A stretch of 8,180 bases of DNA. Origin: Citreimonas sp042096055. GTDB lineage: Bacteria > Pseudomonadota > Alphaproteobacteria > Rhodobacterales > Rhodobacteraceae. Within the stretch, counting starts at the first letter, position 1, and each line of letters opens with the position of its first letter. Shown here in pieces: positions 5,664-8,180 of this stretch. Location of the stretch: contig NZ_JBELMH010000108.1 of assembly GCF_042096055.1 (NCBI RefSeq), forward strand, positions 1 to 8,180. The letters run 5' to 3'. Below the pieces are notes generated by a model, which saw only the letters and a list, made by a program, of their open reading frames with translations, was not told the origin of the DNA and ran no database searches. The position numbers were made by a program, and so were the translations under genes.

Positions 5664-6374
5664 ATGCCAGAAAACCGCGACACCGACCAGACCGATCCCG
5701 CCGAACCGGCCGACGCCGGCCATCCCGTCGACTGGCGCGCGGCCGTGCCCGTGTCGCTGCCCTTCGACGATCCGTTCTTTTCGCTCGAGGACGGGTTGGC
5801 CGAGACGCGCCACGTCTTCCTGCAGGGCAACGGCCTGCCCGAGCGGTTTCGCGACGGCTTCCATATCGCCGAGCTGGGTTTCGGCACCGGTCTGAACCTG
5901 CTGACCGCCCTGCACGCCTGGCGCGCGGCCGGGGCGCCGGGGGCGTTGCGCTTCACCACGTTCGAGGCCTATCCGCTGGCGCCCGAGGCGATGATCCGCG
6001 CGCAGGAAGCCTTTCCCGCGCTGGCCGATGTGGCCGAGGATCTGCGTCCCTTCTGGCGCGAGGGCGCACGCCGGATCACGCGGCCCGATCTCGACTTCAC
6101 CCTGATCGAAGGCGACGCGCGCGACACGCTGCCCGCCTGGGACGGCCGCGCCGATGCCTGGTTCCTCGACGGCTTCGCGCCCGCGCGCAACCCGCAGCTC
6201 TGGGGCGAGGCGCTGATGGCGCAGGTCGCCGCGCACATGGCGCCGGGCGGCACGGCAGCGACCTATTCCGCCGCCGGCCACGTGCGCCGCGCCCTGGCCG
6301 CGGCGGGGCTTGAGGTGGCCCGCGTGCCCGGATATGGGCGGAAACGTCACATGACGGTGGCGCGCAAGCCCTGA
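5664..6374 (+). CDS. mnmD: tRNA U34 5-methylaminomethyl methyltransferase MnmD
   Basis: This 236-residue SAM-dependent methyltransferase corresponds to the N-terminal half of E. coli MnmC. It methylates nm5(s2)U to mnm5(s2)U at the wobble position of certain tRNAs, tuning decoding of A/G-ending codons. Family hallmarks in order: FDDPFFSLEDGLAETRHVF (34-52), where substrate and SAM sites begin; ELGFGTGLN (70-78), the SAM-binding glycine motif; FEAYPL (100-105); the active-site stretch WFLDGFAPARNPQLW (166-180) with D169; and GYGRKRHM (223-230) at the C-terminus. Length is normal for the stand-alone form. ATG 5664 is chosen because GGGGG lies 5 nt upstream; an in-frame TTG at 5637 would add nine residues. 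The transporter gene starts 12 bp downstream, so the two are probably co-transcribed. The acidic ~25-residue N-terminal extension before VDWRAA is not conserved-looking. Confidence 0.94.
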   Translation: MPENRDTDQTDPAEPADAGHPVDWRAAVPVSLPFDDPFFSLEDGLAETRHVFLQGNGLPERFRDGFHIAELGFGTGLNLLTALHAWRAAGAPGALRFTTFEAYPLAPEAMIRAQEAFPALADVAEDLRPFWREGARRITRPDLDFTLIEGDARDTLPAWDGRADAWFLDGFAPARNPQLWGEALMAQVAAHMAPGGTAATYSAAGHVRRALAAAGLEVARVPGYGRKRHMTVARKP

Positions 6375-6386
6375 AGGACCCCTCTT

Positions 6387-7259
6387 ATGGCGCAGCAGGA
6401 CACGAGGCTGGGCATCCTTCTGATGGTGGCCACCACCATGGTCTTCGCCCTGCAGGACGGTATCTCGCGCCACCTGGCGTCGGAATACAACGTCCTGATG
6501 GTGGTGATGATCCGCTACTGGTTCTTCGCCGCCTTCGTGATCGCCATCGCCACGCGCAAGGCCGGCGGGCTGCGCGCCGCCGCGGCCACGCAGCTGCCCT
6601 GGGTGCAGGCCTTCCGCGGCGTGCTTCTTGTGGCCGAGATCAACGTCATGGTGCTGAGCTTCGTCTACCTCGGCCTCGTGGAAAGCCACGCGGTCTTTGC
6701 CGTGTACCCGCTGCTGGTCGCGGCCTTGTCGGGGCCGGTGCTGGGCGAATTCGTCGGCTGGCGGCGCTGGACCGCGATCGCGCTGGGCTTCGTCGGCGTG
6801 ATCATCATCCTGCAGCCCGACGAGGGCGTATTTTCGCCCTACGCGGTGATCCCGCTGATCGCGGCGCTGATGTTCGCGCTCTACGGCCTGCTGACGCGCT
6901 ACGTGGGGCGGGTCGACAGCGCCGCCACCTCGTTCTTCTGGACCGGGACCACCGGGGCCGTGGCCGCGACCCTGATCGGCATCTGGTATTGGGAGCCGAT
7001 GATCCCCACCGACTGGCTGTGGATGGGCGCGCTGTGCATCACCGGGGCGAGCGGGCATTTCCTGCTGATCAAGACCTACGAGGTGGCCGAGGCGAGCGCG
7101 GTACAGCCCTTCGCCTACCTGCAGCTTCCCTTCGCGGCGGCGCTGGGCCTGGTCGTCTTCAACGAGACGCTGCGCACCAACGTGGCCATCGGCGCCGGGC
7201 TGATCGTCGCCGCGGGCCTGTTCACCCTGTGGCGCGCGCGGCAGACCCGCACGGGCTGA
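6387..7259 (+). CDS. EamA/DMT-superfamily transporter
   Basis: This 290-residue inner-membrane protein has ten hydrophobic segments in two repeats of five, the arrangement of drug/metabolite transporters. The first EamA repeat covers roughly residues 10-142 (ending in TAIALGFVGVIIILQP, the usual last helix of the repeat), the second roughly 150-285 (ending in VAIGAGLIVAAGLFTLWRAR). The second contains the conserved LQLPFAAALGLVVFNETL, matching the 'P....L.....F.E' pattern around the ninth helix. Members export amino acids, nucleosides or other small metabolites; the substrate cannot be read from sequence. AAGGA (6374-6378), which starts on the last base of the mnmD stop codon, is 8 nt before the ATG, so it is likely translated from the mnmD message. 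Its stop is 5 bp from the stop of the convergent gene. Confidence 0.9.
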   Translation: MAQQDTRLGILLMVATTMVFALQDGISRHLASEYNVLMVVMIRYWFFAAFVIAIATRKAGGLRAAAATQLPWVQAFRGVLLVAEINVMVLSFVYLGLVESHAVFAVYPLLVAALSGPVLGEFVGWRRWTAIALGFVGVIIILQPDEGVFSPYAVIPLIAALMFALYGLLTRYVGRVDSAATSFFWTGTTGAVAATLIGIWYWEPMIPTDWLWMGALCITGASGHFLLIKTYEVAEASAVQPFAYLQLPFAAALGLVVFNETLRTNVAIGAGLIVAAGLFTLWRARQTRTG

Positions 7260-7264
7260 GCGCG

Positions 7265-7561
7265 CTAAAGGGTCACGTCGAGAAGCGTGGCACCCCGGCA
7301 CTTGCCATGAGCGTCCAGCGCCAGCGACCGCGTCACCCCGCCCGCCAGGGCCTGCCGGATCACGAAGTTCAGCGCGTGCAGCCCCGGCAGCTCATAGCGG
7401 CTGACATGGCCGGGCGCGGTGCAGAGATGCTCGGCCACACAGGCCGCGGTCAGCGCCTGCTGCAGAAGCGGCCAGTCTTCCGGCCGGTAGGCGATCACCG
7501 CGATGTTCGTTGTGTCGCCCTTGTCGCCCGTACGGGCATGGGCAATGTCGCGCAGTTTCAT
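7265..7561 (-). CDS. AtuA-related protein (stand-alone AtuA C-terminal domain)
   Basis: This 98-residue soluble protein corresponds to the domain found at the C-terminus of long AtuA proteins. Its signature is the N-terminal LRDIAHARTGDKGDTTNIAV, with the ARxGDKGD(T/S)xN core conserved across the family. Downstream, RYELPGLHALNFVIRQALAGG is also typical. AtuA belongs to the acyclic terpene (citronellol/geraniol) utilisation cluster of Pseudomonas, but no reaction has been assigned to this domain as far as I know. The ATG lies 1 nt after the TAA of the upstream gene (TAAGATG on the minus strand). GAGG inside the last codons of that gene is 7 nt before the start, so the two are translationally coupled. 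The stop is TAG at 7267-7265. Family is confident, function unknown. Confidence 0.88.
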   Translation of the reverse strand: MKLRDIAHARTGDKGDTTNIAVIAYRPEDWPLLQQALTAACVAEHLCTAPGHVSRYELPGLHALNFVIRQALAGGVTRSLALDAHGKCRGATLLDVTL

Positions 7562-7562
7562 C

Positions 7563-8180
7563 TTATGCCTCGACCATGTGGAAGGACTGCGACACCAGCG
7601 CCGCAGGCAACAGTCCGGAGGCGATGCCGATGACCTCGCGGATGCGGCCCGTCACGCCGCCGCCGCCCGAGGGGCCGCAGAGGTAAAGCCCCTCGACCTC
7701 TTCGGCAACGCGCGCGGCGGTGTCGCGGGTGCGGCAGCGGGCGGCGTAGCGCATGCGGATCTCGGGCGGTTCGGGCCGGTCGCGCGTGACAGCTCCCGAG
7801 ACCGAGTCGTAGCCGATCAGCTCGCCGCGATGCTCGTCGATCTCGCCGCCATGCGGCGCAAGCCGCGCGCCCACGATGTCGATCGCAAGCCGGCCGCGCG
7901 CGAGGCATCCCGGCCCGGCGTACGAAATCTGCCCCTCGCCGATCCAGCCGTCGCGGTAGCCCGCCGCGACCTTGAGGCTGCCCGTCGCCGGGTGCCCCGC
8001 GCCGCCGGTGACGGCCACGCGGTCGGGGCCGACCTGTTCGAAAGCCACGCCGGTGAAGTCGGCCACCACGTCGGGCTGCAGGTAGGCAGCGGGGTCGTGG
8101 ATCTCGTAGAGAAGCTGCTCGGTGCAGGTGGCGCGGGTCACCATGCCGCCGGTGCCCGGAAGCTTCGTGATCACGGCGTT
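7563..8180 (-). CDS. AtuA / DUF1446 family protein, C-terminal part (5' truncated by window)
   Basis: The last 205 residues are present; the frame is open at the right edge and ends with TAA 7565-7563. It matches the acyclic terpene utilisation AtuA family (DUF1446, PF07287): NAVITKLPGTGGMVT, then QLLYEIHDPAAYLQPDVVADF, and the C-terminal YLCGPSGGGGVTGRIREVIG. Full proteins are about 450 residues in the short form, so more than half is probably outside. A GTG inside the window at 8174 is not a likely start because conserved sequence continues across it. The role is unknown; DUF1446 genes often lie beside acyl-CoA carboxylase and enoyl-CoA hydratase genes for branched or terpenoid acids, and such partners would be expected to the right of the window. 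With the small downstream gene it forms a coupled pair equivalent to one long AtuA. Confidence 0.88.
   Translation of the reverse strand, partial: NAVITKLPGTGGMVTRATCTEQLLYEIHDPAAYLQPDVVADFTGVAFEQVGPDRVAVTGGAGHPATGSLKVAAGYRDGWIGEGQISYAGPGCLARGRLAIDIVGARLAPHGGEIDEHRGELIGYDSVSGAVTRDRPEPPEIRMRYAARCRTRDTAARVAEEVEGLYLCGPSGGGGVTGRIREVIGIASGLLPAALVSQSFHMVEA

Noticed and set aside
4587..7301. A 904-codon open frame on the minus strand running through mnmD and the transporter into the FAD oxidoreductase
   Set aside because: Only its last 343 codons look like a real protein. The upstream part is low-complexity Arg/Gly/His/Gln-rich sequence antisense to two clear genes, as expected from stop-poor GC-rich DNA.

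Overview
The window comes from a GC-rich bacterial chromosome with compact gene packing. The protein set (roseobacter-type AlkB-like hydroxylase, family II pyrophosphatase, stand-alone MnmD, a two-gene AtuA pair, a HAD class IIA protein) points to an alphaproteobacterium of the Rhodobacterales. That placement is inference from gene content and composition; there is no rRNA here to confirm it. I see no mobile element, CRISPR array, tRNA or rRNA.

Layout. Bases 1-305 hold the 3' end of mutY. An AlkB-type membrane di-iron hydroxylase (367-1518), a manganese-dependent pyrophosphatase ppaC (1610-2530), a small STAS/SEC14-like protein (2601-2990) and a HAD class IIA hydrolase (3064-3936) follow on the + strand. 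Each has its own Shine-Dalgarno sequence, and several gaps contain hairpins. An AT-rich, repeat-bearing control region (about 3946-4012), the only such stretch in the window, precedes a MaoC-type (R)-enoyl-CoA hydratase (4029-4472).

A GC-rich convergent gap with three hairpins (4473-4586) separates the MaoC gene from a minus-strand FAD oxidoreductase (4587-5618). That oxidoreductase is divergent, across 45 bp, from mnmD (5664-6374), the tRNA U34 methyltransferase. The pair looks like the two halves of enterobacterial MnmC carried as separate, head-to-head genes. A ten-helix EamA/DMT transporter (6387-7259) follows mnmD closely. It converges, with only 5 bp between stop codons, on a minus-strand pair: the large AtuA (DUF1446) protein, cut by the right edge, and a 98-residue AtuA C-terminal-domain protein, whose start is 1 nt after the stop of the first.

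Functionally this is a mix of housekeeping genes (base-excision repair, pyrophosphate removal, tRNA modification) and aliphatic or acyl-CoA metabolism (AlkB-like, MaoC, AtuA). No single pathway ties them together within the window. The points most worth a second look are the operator-like repeats before the MaoC gene, the split and divergent MnmC-like pair, the variant histidine boxes of the AlkB-like protein and the split AtuA pair. I found nothing that I can claim as a new multi-gene system.
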